DNA of 64,000 nt, taken from NCBI RefSeq assembly GCF_020164435.1, contig NZ_JAIUDQ010000005.1, positions 124,001 to 188,000 of the forward strand, given 5' to 3'. The translations under genes and the position numbers were made by a program. Below are positions 19,994 through 28,222 of this stretch, piece by piece. Below the pieces are notes generated by a model. That model searched no databases. It had not been told where the DNA came from and saw only the letters and a program-made list of their open reading frames with translations. This DNA is from Phyllobacterium lublinensis. GTDB taxonomy: Bacteria > Pseudomonadota > Alphaproteobacteria > Rhizobiales > Rhizobiaceae. Within the stretch, counting starts at the first letter, position 1. Every line of letters begins with the position of its first letter.

Positions 19994-20758
19994 ATGAAAC
20001 TGCAACTCCTGCGCAATGCAACGCTAAAGCTCGATTATGCCGGATTGACAATCCTCATCGATCCCGATTTCGGACCAAAGCACAGTCGCACATCCTTTAC
20101 CGGGCGCTCGCCCAATCCAATGACCGACCTTCCGGCGTCGACGGATGAAATACTCGGCGGGGTCGAGCTTGTCCTGGTGTCGCATCTTCATGCGGACCAC
20201 TTTGATCAAATGGCTCAGGATATCATTCCCAAACATCTTCCACTCATTTGCCAGCCCGGAGACGAGGACAAGATAAGATCGTTTGGTTTTACCGATGTTA
20301 CGCCATTGAACGATGAACTGACGGTCGACGGCATCCTGATCACGCGCCGCGAAGGCAATCATGGTTCGGGTCCGGTTCTTGAGAAGATGGGCCATGTCAT
20401 GGGCTTCAGCATCGAAGCCGAGGGCGAGCCTTCCATCTATTGGGCCGGTGATACCATTCTCTATCCGGCTGTTCGCGACACGATCACAACCACCCGGCCA
20501 GACATCATCATCACCCATTCATGCGGCGCAAAATGGGATGACATCCACATCGTGATGGATGCTGAACAGACAGTGGAAGTCTGCCGTATTGCTCCAGGTC
20601 ATGCCAAGGTCATTGCGACACATATGGAAGCGCTCGACCATGCCACCGTGTCGCGTCACGACCTGCAGGTCTATGCGAATGCTCACGACATCGCTAAGCA
20701 TAGACTTATAATTCCCGATGATGGAGAGACGCTCCATCGCACAGCTGCCAAATCATGA
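19994..20758 (+). CDS. MBL-fold metallo-hydrolase (UlaG/YtnP-like)
   Basis: A 254-residue metallo-beta-lactamase-fold hydrolase. The metal-binding motif reads SHLHADHFD (HxHxDH), with a further histidine in THSCGAKWDD/THMEALDH positions near the C-terminus. The N-terminal MKLQLLRNATLKLDYAGLTILIDP pattern fits the L-ascorbate-lactonase-like (UlaG) subgroup. A small 105-bp gap separates it from ntrX and only 8 bp from the lactonase-like gene that follows. Substrate unknown. Confidence 0.88.
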   Translation: MKLQLLRNATLKLDYAGLTILIDPDFGPKHSRTSFTGRSPNPMTDLPASTDEILGGVELVLVSHLHADHFDQMAQDIIPKHLPLICQPGDEDKIRSFGFTDVTPLNDELTVDGILITRREGNHGSGPVLEKMGHVMGFSIEAEGEPSIYWAGDTILYPAVRDTITTTRPDIIITHSCGAKWDDIHIVMDAEQTVEVCRIAPGHAKVIATHMEALDHATVSRHDLQVYANAHDIAKHRLIIPDDGETLHRTAAKS

Positions 20759-20766
20759 GATAACCC

Positions 20767-21870
20767 ATGCCAAAAACATACGCTTTCGTCGGCAATCTGA
20801 ATCGCAACGCCATACCCGGAGAGGGAAAGGGTATCAGCGTCTTCCAGCTCGACGATCATTCCGGTGATCTGACGCTTGTCAGCGAATATCTCGCAATCGA
20901 CAATCCGGGCTATCTGGCCATCGATGAAAAGCGCAAGCGGCTCTATGCTGCCGTAGAAATTCCCGCCTGGAACGAAAACATGGCGGTCGCCTTCGATATC
21001 GATCCTGCAACTGGCGCCTTGTCCTACATCAACATGCAGCCGACACTGGGCAACACCACGTGTCATCTTGGCTTCGACCAGTCAGGCGGGCTGATCTTTG
21101 CCTCCAATTACACAGTAGCGGAACTTGGAGCTCATCCGGGAAATGCCGTTGCTGCATTCCGCGTCCGCAGCAATGGCGGCCTCGACCCTGCCTTTGCTGC
21201 GGCGATCCACGAGGGCCCACATGCGGCCCTGCCAACAAACCGGCGGCAGCATGGTCACTGCGCTGTGGTTAGCCCGGATAATCGCTATGTCTTCGTCTGC
21301 GATCTCGGGCTCGACCGTATCATGGCATACAATCTGCCGAAGCAGGGCGAAGGCCTAACGCTTGCGCCCGAACCGTTCACGCAGTTGCCGGAGGGGGCAG
21401 GTCCGCGGCACATGACGTTCGACCAGAGCGGCAAAAATGCCTACGTTATCAATGAATTGAATTCTACTGTTTCAGTGCTTCATTATCATCCAGAAAGCGC
21501 GAAGTTTACGATTTCCCAGACCTTGCCGACCCTGCCGGACGGGTTCAGCGACACCAATACTTGTGCCGAGATTGCATTGAGTGCTGATGGCCGTTTCCTT
21601 TACGGTTCCAACCGCGGTCACAACAGCATTGTCCGTTATGCCGTTTCAGAATCAGGTGCGCTTTCTCTGCTGGGCTGGACGCCGTCTCAGGGCATCTGCC
21701 CGCGCAACTTCACGATCGATCCTTCAGGCAAGTTCATGCTGGTGGCCAACCAGAAGGGCGGCGGCGTTGCCATTTTCAAGCGCGACATCGAGACCGGTGT
21801 GCTTGAGGACACAGGCAAACGCGTGGCTCTGCAATCCCCCATGCGCATCGTGTTCGGCACGTTCGCTTAA
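20767..21870 (+). CDS. Lactonase-family beta-propeller protein (6-phosphogluconolactonase/YbhE type)
   Basis: A 367-residue seven-bladed propeller of the Lactonase family (YbhE-like). Repeats with the pattern SxDGRFLYGSNRGHNSIVRY and PSGKFMLVANQKGGGVAIF are visible near the C-terminus. Characterised relatives hydrolyse 6-phosphogluconolactone or other sugar lactones, so the pairing with an upstream MBL hydrolase suggests sugar-lactone or sugar-acid breakdown. No signal peptide. It ends 10 bp before the aminotransferase gene. Confidence 0.88.
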   Translation: MPKTYAFVGNLNRNAIPGEGKGISVFQLDDHSGDLTLVSEYLAIDNPGYLAIDEKRKRLYAAVEIPAWNENMAVAFDIDPATGALSYINMQPTLGNTTCHLGFDQSGGLIFASNYTVAELGAHPGNAVAAFRVRSNGGLDPAFAAAIHEGPHAALPTNRRQHGHCAVVSPDNRYVFVCDLGLDRIMAYNLPKQGEGLTLAPEPFTQLPEGAGPRHMTFDQSGKNAYVINELNSTVSVLHYHPESAKFTISQTLPTLPDGFSDTNTCAEIALSADGRFLYGSNRGHNSIVRYAVSESGALSLLGWTPSQGICPRNFTIDPSGKFMLVANQKGGGVAIFKRDIETGVLEDTGKRVALQSPMRIVFGTFA

Positions 21871-21880
21871 GGAGAAGGCC

Positions 21881-22747
21881 ATGTCCCGCATCGCCTACGT
21901 CAACGGACGATACGTTCCGCACGCGGAAGCCGGAATCCACATAGAGGATCGCGGTTATCAATTTGCCGACGGCGTCTATGAAGTGTGCGAGATCGCACGT
22001 GGCAACATCATGGACATGACCCGCCATCTCGACCGGCTTGGCCGCTCGCTAACGGAACTGAAAATCCTGTGGCCGATGGACCGCAAGGCTCTCATAGCGG
22101 TGATCAAGGAGGTTGTGCGCCGAAACAGGGTTCGCAATGGCCTCGTCTACCTGCAGGTCACGCGCGGCGTCGCCAGGCGCGACCATGTATTTCCATCGGC
22201 TGATACCCCGGCATCGATCGTCATCACCGCCAAGCGCACTGACCCTCAGGCCTCGGCCGCCAGGGCGGCCAAGGGTATCAAGGTCATCACCGTGCCGGAA
22301 AACCGCTGGGAGCGTGTCGACATAAAGTCGATCGGACTGTTGCCAAACGTACTTGCCCGCCAGGCAGCGAAGGAGCAGGGGGCTCAGGAAGCCTGGTTCG
22401 TTGATCCGGATGGCACGGTCAAGGAGGGGGCCGCCACCAATGCTTGGATTGTCACCAAGGATGGCGTTCTGGTAACCCGGCCGGCAGAGAGCGGAATCTT
22501 GCGCGGCATCACCCGCACCACAATCTTCGATGTCGCAAAAAAGTTGGGATTGAAGGTCGAGGAACGGGGCTTTTCAGTGGATGAAGCCAGGAAAGCCAAG
22601 GAAGTTTTTATGACCGCGGCAACGACTGTCGTCATGCCAATCGTTGCGATTGATGGCGAATCGGTGGCAAATGGGCATCCTGGAGCGACTACACTTTCCT
22701 TGCGCGAAGCGTTTTTTGACATTGCGGAAAAAACGCCATCCTGTTAA
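21881..22747 (+). CDS. dat: D-amino-acid aminotransferase (class IV PLP enzyme)
   Basis: A 288-residue class IV aminotransferase. The opening YVNGRYVPHAEAGIHIEDRGYQFADGVYE is typical of D-amino-acid transaminases, and the PLP lysine is in the segment SIGLLPNVLARQAAKEQGAQE (family SxxLLPNVLAKQAA). The GAATNAW and GITRTT motifs bind PLP phosphate. ATG at 21881 follows AAGGAGAAGGCC. In Rhizobiales this gene is a regular neighbour of hfq. Related branched-chain aminotransferases cannot be wholly excluded but the N-terminus favours the D-specific type. Confidence 0.88.
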   Translation: MSRIAYVNGRYVPHAEAGIHIEDRGYQFADGVYEVCEIARGNIMDMTRHLDRLGRSLTELKILWPMDRKALIAVIKEVVRRNRVRNGLVYLQVTRGVARRDHVFPSADTPASIVITAKRTDPQASAARAAKGIKVITVPENRWERVDIKSIGLLPNVLARQAAKEQGAQEAWFVDPDGTVKEGAATNAWIVTKDGVLVTRPAESGILRGITRTTIFDVAKKLGLKVEERGFSVDEARKAKEVFMTAATTVVMPIVAIDGESVANGHPGATTLSLREAFFDIAEKTPSC

Positions 22748-22867
22748 CCGGAGAGTGAGGGGACTAACAGAACGGTATTTTCACCTCCTGCTGAAGCAGA
22801 GAACATTTGCTTCCGCTGCAGAATTTTGTATGAGACACGTTTGCTGATCGCATAAAAGGACAAAAAA

Positions 22868-23107
22868 ATGGCTGAACGATCGCAGAATCTTCAAGATCTT
22901 TTTCTGAATTCGGTCAGAAAACAGAAGATTTCTCTGACAATTTTCCTCATTAATGGTGTGAAACTGACTGGAATTGTCACGTCGTTCGACAATTTTTGTG
23001 TGCTTTTACGCCGTGACGGCCATTCGCAGCTCGTCTATAAACATGCTATCTCGACCATCATGCCGAGCCAGCCCGTGCAGATGTTTGAAGTAGAAGAGAC
23101 TGACTGA
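22868..23107 (+). CDS. hfq: RNA chaperone Hfq
   Basis: A 79-residue Sm-like protein that helps small RNAs pair with mRNAs. The Sm1 motif ([26 protein letters not shown]) and the Sm2 motif with the conserved YKHAIS are intact, and [14 protein letters not shown] forms the N-terminal helix. Length is normal for alphaproteobacteria, which lack the long C-terminal tail of E. coli Hfq. An AAAAGGACAAAAA site precedes the ATG. hflX follows 8 bp later. Confidence 0.98.
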   Translation: MAERSQNLQDLFLNSVRKQKISLTIFLINGVKLTGIVTSFDNFCVLLRRDGHSQLVYKHAISTIMPSQPVQMFEVEETD

Positions 23108-23115
23108 GATTACTT

Positions 23116-24528
23116 TTGACCAGAGAAACCACGCGCAACGCACCAAATACTGGCGGAATTGCCGATAACGGCACTACCGCCAGGGAAGCTACGCGCGCTG
23201 TAGTCATTGTCCCGGTCTTGCCCCAGCGTTTCGCCGAGGGCGGCAAGAGTGACGCGAACAATCGTTCGAAGTTCCAGCATGAGTTTCAGCGCAGCGACGA
23301 CGCCCGGCTTGAAGAAGCGGAGGGGCTGGCGCGGGCCATCGATCTCGACATCGTCCATTCCGATATTGTGCAGGTTTCCGCGCCGCGTCCGGCCACCTTG
23401 CTCGGCACCGGCAAGGTAGAAAGCATTGCCGATATCATCAAGGCTTCCCATGCGGAACTCGTGATCGTCGACCACTCCTTGACGCCGGTGCAGCAGCGCA
23501 ATCTGGAAAAGGAGTGGAACGCGAAAGTTCTTGACCGAACCGGGCTTATCCTGGAAATCTTCGGCCGCCGCGCCCAGACGAAAGAGGGCGCCCTCCAGGT
23601 CGAACTCGCCCACCTGACCTATCAGAAGGGCCGGCTGGTACGCAGCTGGACCCACCTGGAGCGCCAGCGCGGTGGCGGTGGCTTCCTGGGCGGTCCCGGT
23701 GAAACGCAGATCGAAGCCGACAGGCGCGCCCTGCAGGAGAAAATCCTGCGCATCAAGCGCGAGCTTGAGACCGTCGTACGCACGCGCACATTGCATCGCG
23801 CCAAGCGCAAGAAGGTACCGCATCCGGTCGTTGCTCTCGTAGGCTATACCAATGCGGGTAAATCCACGCTTTTCAATCGCCTGACTGGAGCTGGCGTCAT
23901 AGCCGAAGACATGCTCTTCGCTACGCTCGACCCGACGCTTCGCCGTATCAAACTCGAACATGGTGAGACGATCATCCTCTCGGATACTGTTGGTTTCATT
24001 TCCAACCTGCCGACCCATCTGGTCGCTGCCTTTCGCGCAACGCTAGAAGAGGTTGTCGAGGCCGATCTTATCCTGCACGTGCGCGATATTTCGGATCCGG
24101 ACACCGCCGCACAGGCGGAAGACGTCCATGCGATCATGACAAGCCTCGGTATCGAACGCGGTGATTCGAAGCGTATCATCGAGGTCTGGAACAAGATCGA
24201 TCTCCTGGATGATGCCGGCCGCGAGGCAACGCAACGCTTGAGCGCGGCGGCAACTGGCAACGAACATCCAATTCCGGTCTCGGCGATAACGGGCGAGGGC
24301 GTGGATGCCCTGCTGAAGGAAATCGAGGATCGAATCGCGGGCAAGCTGACGAAGGTCAAGGTAACGCTGCAGCACAACCAGATGCGTCTCATGGACTGGA
24401 TCTATCAGCATTCCAGCAATGTGAAACGCAAGGATCTCGATGATGGATCTATTGTCCTGACGATGGACATGACAGTGGGCTCCCAGGCCATGCTCGACGA
24501 GAAGATGGTGAGTGCCGGCAACAGGTAG
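23116..24528 (+). CDS. hflX: GTPase HflX
   Basis: Ribosome-associated GTPase, 470 residues. A glycine-rich N-terminal domain (GTGKVESIADIIK...DHSLTPVQQRNLEKEW) with the RQRGGGGFLGGPGETQIE signature is followed by a G domain: G1 GYTNAGKSTLFNRL, G3 DTVGFISNLP, G4 NKID. HflX rescues stalled or heat-damaged ribosomes. The start appears to be TTG at 23116, immediately after hfq (stop at 23107), with GATTACT giving little ribosome-binding site; translational coupling to hfq is likely. Confidence 0.93.
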   Translation: MTRETTRNAPNTGGIADNGTTAREATRAVVIVPVLPQRFAEGGKSDANNRSKFQHEFQRSDDARLEEAEGLARAIDLDIVHSDIVQVSAPRPATLLGTGKVESIADIIKASHAELVIVDHSLTPVQQRNLEKEWNAKVLDRTGLILEIFGRRAQTKEGALQVELAHLTYQKGRLVRSWTHLERQRGGGGFLGGPGETQIEADRRALQEKILRIKRELETVVRTRTLHRAKRKKVPHPVVALVGYTNAGKSTLFNRLTGAGVIAEDMLFATLDPTLRRIKLEHGETIILSDTVGFISNLPTHLVAAFRATLEEVVEADLILHVRDISDPDTAAQAEDVHAIMTSLGIERGDSKRIIEVWNKIDLLDDAGREATQRLSAAATGNEHPIPVSAITGEGVDALLKEIEDRIAGKLTKVKVTLQHNQMRLMDWIYQHSSNVKRKDLDDGSIVLTMDMTVGSQAMLDEKMVSAGNR

Positions 24529-24609
24529 TCCGGGCGAGGGTGTTTGCAAAATTGCACCCCGCGATAATGTTTATTTCATGAACTGAACGGTTCTCCGGGA
24601 GCTTGGCTT

Positions 24610-24636
24610 GGTAGCAGCGTTGAACAGCTACCTTTT
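24610..24636 (+). terminator. Possible intrinsic terminator downstream of hflX
   Basis: GGTAGC (24610-24615) and GCTACC (24627-24632) form a perfect 6-bp stem with an 11-nt loop, followed directly by TTTT. It lies about 80 bp after the hflX stop. A second perfect small inverted repeat, CCTGCAA-A-TTGCAGG, lies at 24669-24683, just before the mazG stop on the other strand. The stem is short, so confidence is moderate. Confidence 0.4.
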
Positions 24637-24697
24637 GCGAACAGGAAATCCAGTTTGAAGCCCTAGCACCTGCAAATTGCAGGCATTGTTCAGCCCA

Positions 24698-25519
24698 TTA
24701 TTTGGCAGTCTTGGCTTCCTGCCAGAGCTCTTCCATTTCCTCGAGCGACGCTCCGTGCAGCGAGCGTTCCTGTTCATTCAGCTTGCGCTCGATGTAGTGG
24801 AAGCGCTTGCGGAATTTCTCGTTCGTGCCGCGCAGTGCGCTCTCCGGCTCGAGTTTGAGGTGGCGGCCTAGGTTGACGATTGCAAAGAGCAGGTCGCCAT
24901 ACTCTTCCTCCGTATCTTTATGGTCGCCGCCAGCGATCGCCTGTTTCAATTCGCCGATTTCTTCCTCGATCTTGTCGAGAATTGGCGCTGCTTCAGACCA
25001 GTCGAAACCGACCTTGGCGGCCTTCTGCTGCAGCTTCAGCGCCCGCATAAGGGCTGGAAAGCCATGGGGAATGTCATCGAGAAAGCCATCCGCTTCGGCT
25101 AGTCCGAGATTGAGTGCGGCGCGACGCTCGCGGCGCTCGGCCTTTTCTTCTGCCTTGATCTTGTCCCACATGCCCTTGGCCATGCCAGCGCCCCGGGCAG
25201 CGTCTTCGCCGAAGACGTGCGGATGGCGGCGGATCATCTTGTGGGTGATGGCCTGAACGACGTCACCAAAATCGAAAGACTTTTGCTCTTCGGCCATGCG
25301 GGCGTGGAAGACGACCTGCAGCAGAAGGTCGCCAAGTTCCTCGCGCAGATCGTCTATATCGTTTCGCTCGATGGCATCGATGACTTCGAACGCTTCCTCA
25401 AGCGTATAGGGAGCAATCGATTTGAAATTCTGCTCCAGATCCCAGGGACACCCCGTTACGGGCGTCCGCAGAGCAGCCATGATGTCAAGCAGGCGGGATA
25501 TGTCGCGGGCGGGTTTCAT
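24698..25519 (-). CDS. mazG: Nucleoside triphosphate pyrophosphohydrolase MazG
   Basis: A 273-residue all-alpha NTP pyrophosphohydrolase with two MazG repeats. The first has CPWDLEQNFKSIAPYTLEEAFEV and the metal-binding EELGDLLLQVVFH; the second has EIGELKQAI...EEYGDLLFAIVNL. It hydrolyses NTPs and dNTPs to NMP and PPi and in E. coli tunes (p)ppGpp-related stress responses. Conserved neighbour of hfq-hflX in Rhizobiales, here convergent with hflX. Confidence 0.95.
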   Translation of the reverse strand: MKPARDISRLLDIMAALRTPVTGCPWDLEQNFKSIAPYTLEEAFEVIDAIERNDIDDLREELGDLLLQVVFHARMAEEQKSFDFGDVVQAITHKMIRRHPHVFGEDAARGAGMAKGMWDKIKAEEKAERRERRAALNLGLAEADGFLDDIPHGFPALMRALKLQQKAAKVGFDWSEAAPILDKIEEEIGELKQAIAGGDHKDTEEEYGDLLFAIVNLGRHLKLEPESALRGTNEKFRKRFHYIERKLNEQERSLHGASLEEMEELWQEAKTAK

Positions 25520-25643
25520 GGTTCAACAATAAGCCAAGTTGGAAAGGCCGAACATGATTGACAGCCTGGGCTTCGATGATTGTCCACAACATCTCAACAC
25601 GCAAGCCGCGCGTAGCGTGGCTCGCCCAGGTAAGGAACTGTAG

Positions 25644-26042
25644 CTACCCGTCCTTCGGGATGCGGGCGATGACCTTGATCTCAAAGTCGAAACCGGCAAG
25701 CCAGTTCACGCCAATCGCGGTCCAGTTCGGGTAGGGCGCCTGGCTGAACATCTGTTTCTTGATCTCCATGACGGTCTCGAACTGGTTTTCTGGATCAGTG
25801 TGGAATGTCGTTATGTCAATAATGTCGTCGAAGGAGCAACCTCCCGCTTCGAGCGTTGCCCGCAGATTGTCGAAAGCAAGCTGAACCTGCTGGCGGAAAT
25901 CAGGTTCGGGGGAGCCGTCGGGACGGCTGCCGACCTGTCCGGAAACGAACAGTAAGTCATCGGATCGTATCGCTGCCGAATAGGCATGTGCCTCGTAGAG
26001 GGCGTGCCTACCCTTGGGAAAGATAGCGTCGCGTTGGGTCAT
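25644..26042 (-). CDS. RidA-family protein (reactive intermediate deaminase-like)
   Basis: A 132-residue RidA/YjgF/Rid-family protein. The N-terminal strand and the YSAAIRSDDLLFVSGQVGSRPDG block are typical; the C-terminal ANWTAIGVNWLAGFDFEIKVIAR-like end replaces the usual R...VEI tail, so it belongs to one of the Rid1-7 side groups and not to archetypal RidA. I place the start at 26042, where the family begins; an in-frame ATG at 26075 would add 11 residues. It diverges from a TetR-type regulator across a 175-bp region with three operator-like repeats, so it is a probable target of that regulator. Confidence 0.85.
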   Translation of the reverse strand: MTQRDAIFPKGRHALYEAHAYSAAIRSDDLLFVSGQVGSRPDGSPEPDFRQQVQLAFDNLRATLEAGGCSFDDIIDITTFHTDPENQFETVMEIKKQMFSQAPYPNWTAIGVNWLAGFDFEIKVIARIPKDG

Positions 26043-26130
26043 AGCTTGATCTCTTTCATTCTCTTCGTATTGCATCCGAAGCGCCGAAGCGCGGGCTTTG
26101 GATGCTCTTCACAAATAGCCGTACATTCTG

Positions 26131-26202
26131 ATATACGTCACGTATGTAAATATCATATACAGTGCGTATGTCAAATTCATATACGCCGTGTATGTCAACG
26201 GT
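26131..26202. promoter_or_regulatory. Triple 24-bp repeat, probable TetR-family operators
   Basis: Three head-to-tail copies, starting exactly 24 bp apart at 26131, 26155 and 26179. Each has a 17-bp core of imperfect dyad symmetry, ATATAC-N5-GTATGT (for example ATATACGTCACGTATGT), followed by a 7-bp variable spacer. The last core ends 22 bp before the TetR start codon and the first lies about 90 bp from the RidA start. The arrangement fits an autoregulated divergent promoter. Binding is inferred, the repeats are seen directly. Confidence 0.7.
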
Positions 26203-26217
26203 CCTATAGGAATTGCC

Positions 26218-26805
26218 ATGAAACGTCTGCAGATGATGGAGCAGAACCGCGCCAAGTTGATCGCGGCAGCGCGCAAGGCGTTTGCCGACAAGGGATATGC
26301 GGCCGCTTCGATGGACGAATTCACGGCTGCCGCCGGCCTGACGCGGGGCGCGCTCTACCATAATTTTGGTGACAAGCGCGGGCTTCTTGCCGCGGTTGTG
26401 GATCAAATCGATTCCGAAATGGCAGCGCGGGCGCAGGCAATCGGGGCGAAGGCAAATGACGATTGGCTGGGCCTGCTGGCTGAGGGCGCGGCCTATATCG
26501 AAATGGCGCTCGATCCGGAGGTACAGCGCATCGTTCTGCTCGATGGGCCAGCGGTTCTTGGCGATCCGTCGCAATGGCCGAGCCAAAGCAGCTGCCTGCA
26601 GGCTACGACGCGAACAGTGGACCGGCTCATCTCGGATGGCGTTTTCAAGCCAGTCGATCCGGAAGCTGCTGCGCGGCTTCTCAACGGGGCTGCACTCAAC
26701 GCTGCGCTGTGGATCGCTGCCAGTAGCAATCCGCAAGAGGTTTTGCCGAAGGCAATCGGCGCTTTCCAATCCTTGGCGACCGGATTTCTGAAGAACCCAA
26801 TCTGA
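26218..26805 (+). CDS. TetR/AcrR-family transcriptional regulator
   Basis: A 195-residue regulator. The N-terminal helix-turn-helix reads LIAAARKAFADKGYAAASMDEFTAAAGLTRGALYHNFGDKRGLLAAV, a textbook TetR domain, followed by a helical ligand-binding domain resembling the TetR_C group with a conserved RIVLLDGPAVLG motif. The start ATG at 26218 has AGGAA 8 bp upstream; a GTG at 26188 lies inside the third operator repeat and is less likely. Divergent from the RidA gene and flanked by three repeat operators. Ligand unknown. Confidence 0.92.
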   Translation: MKRLQMMEQNRAKLIAAARKAFADKGYAAASMDEFTAAAGLTRGALYHNFGDKRGLLAAVVDQIDSEMAARAQAIGAKANDDWLGLLAEGAAYIEMALDPEVQRIVLLDGPAVLGDPSQWPSQSSCLQATTRTVDRLISDGVFKPVDPEAAARLLNGAALNAALWIAASSNPQEVLPKAIGAFQSLATGFLKNPI

Positions 26806-26945
26806 CTTTGGTGCCAGGGCGGAATGTGAACGGCCAGGCGACAGGAGACATCATTATCCCACTTCAAACTGGAACCCGCGGACCCATATAGCGAAGTTGC
26901 ATAAGATAGATTATGGAACTGAACCCTATGCCCGAAACGCCCAGT

Positions 26946-27416
26946 TCAGCTGGTAATATCGGCGATCTCGGCCTTTGCCGCCTTTGCCAGAACCTTTGGT
27001 TCACTCGGGAAAACGAAGTTCGTGCCGCCGGCGGCCGCCCAGACAATATCGAATTGCATGAGGCTTTCATCCGCATAGGCTTTGATGTCGATCAGATGTC
27101 CCAGCGGTGAAACGCCGCCAATCGCAAAGCCGGTTTCCTTGCGGATGTGTTTTGGATCGGCACGATGCAGTTTCTCGCCGGTCAGCTGTGCGGCTTTTTC
27201 AAGATCGAGCTTCCGTGGTCCTGAAACCAGAAACAGGTAGAGCTTGTCCGTATCGGCGCCCTGAAAAATCAGGGATTTGACGATCTGCTCGACGGTCACG
27301 CCACACTGGATGGCGGCGTCCTCGGCAGTATGCGTCGAATCGGCCATCTGGCGAATTTCGATATGGAGCCCCGCAGCCTCTGCAGCCTGACGAACGCGCT
27401 CGACACTCTTGCTCAT
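26946..27416 (-). CDS. YbaK/EbsC-family protein (aminoacyl-tRNA deacylase-like)
   Basis: A 156-residue YbaK/ProX-type editing-domain protein. The core VEQIVKSLIFQGAD...LVSGPRKLDLEKAAQLTGEKLHRADP with a downstream FAIGGVSPLGHL motif (conserved GG-x-SP-x-G) is characteristic. Family members hydrolyse mischarged tRNAs such as Cys-tRNA(Pro) or Ala-tRNA(Pro). It overlaps the preceding MBL hydrolase gene by 4 bp (ATGA), so it ends the metG-tatD-MBL-ybaK operon. Specificity cannot be told. Confidence 0.88.
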   Translation of the reverse strand: MSKSVERVRQAAEAAGLHIEIRQMADSTHTAEDAAIQCGVTVEQIVKSLIFQGADTDKLYLFLVSGPRKLDLEKAAQLTGEKLHRADPKHIRKETGFAIGGVSPLGHLIDIKAYADESLMQFDIVWAAAGGTNFVFPSEPKVLAKAAKAEIADITS

Positions 27417-28222
27417 AATTCAACCTCGAACGCCAAGCCATCAAAGGCTGGTTCGACATTGTCAGGCGTTTCGCGCAGGACAGTTCCATAATCCAAAGGA
27501 ATATGCATATGGGTCAAAATTGCTCGACGCGGCTTTAACTTTGCTACCCATTCCATTGATTCTTCGAGAGAAAAATGACTTGGATGAGGCCTGTATTGCA
27601 GGGCGTCGATGATCAACGTATCGAGCTCGAACAATTGGGCTGCCGTGGTGTCTGGAAACGCGCTGACATCGGAACAATAGGCTACGTTTGCGATCCGGAA
27701 TCCGAGGGACAGGATGTCGCCATGTACCTGCGGCAAAGGTACGAAACCTATTGATCCCCCCGGACCTTCAATATCAAAGGGCTCGTGGTGGACGATTTCG
27801 TGCGGCCGCAGGATGGGCGGATAACTCGAGCCCTCTGGCGTTTCAAAGCAGTAGCGAAAACCTTCATAGAGGCGCCTCTGCGTCACTGCGTCGGCGTAGA
27901 TATCCACCAGATCACGCCGATCGATGACGAATGTCCGCAAGTCATCCAACCCGTGGATGTGATCCGCGTGTGCATGCGTGTAGATCACCGCATCAAGCCT
28001 GCCCGAACCAAAATCGATCATTTGCGATCGAAAGTCCGGACCCGTATCGATGATCACAGTGGTGACGCCGCCCGCTTCCGCAATGCGTTCCACGAGCATG
28101 GATGCCCGCCGTCTGCGATTCTTCGGATTGGCTGGATCGCAGTTGCCCCAGTCGCCATTGATGCGTGGCACGCCTGGAGACGAACCGCATCCAAGGATTG
28201 TGAAGCGCAGGCGGTCAGGCAT
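27413..28222 (-). CDS. MBL-fold metallohydrolase (PhnP/RNase Z-like)
   Basis: A 269-residue metal-dependent hydrolase. The opening FTILGCGSSPGVPRI...GDWG and the motifs THAHADHIHGLDDL and, near the end, LTHMHIPLDYGTV show a phosphodiesterase-type MBL fold related to PhnP and tRNase Z. ATG at 28222 is preceded by AGGAACCGGAA and overlaps the tatD 3' end by 8 bp; an in-frame upstream ATG at 28273 would lie deep in tatD. The tatD-MBL pair is a standard Rhizobiales arrangement. Substrate unknown. Confidence 0.9.
   Translation of the reverse strand: MPDRLRFTILGCGSSPGVPRINGDWGNCDPANPKNRRRRASMLVERIAEAGGVTTVIIDTGPDFRSQMIDFGSGRLDAVIYTHAHADHIHGLDDLRTFVIDRRDLVDIYADAVTQRRLYEGFRYCFETPEGSSYPPILRPHEIVHHEPFDIEGPGGSIGFVPLPQVHGDILSLGFRIANVAYCSDVSAFPDTTAAQLFELDTLIIDALQYRPHPSHFSLEESMEWVAKLKPRRAILTHMHIPLDYGTVLRETPDNVEPAFDGLAFEVEL

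Noticed and set aside
26131-26202. CRISPR-like array
   Set aside because: The repeats are short (17-bp core, 7-bp spacer), three only, inside a divergent promoter; this fits operators and no cas gene is present.
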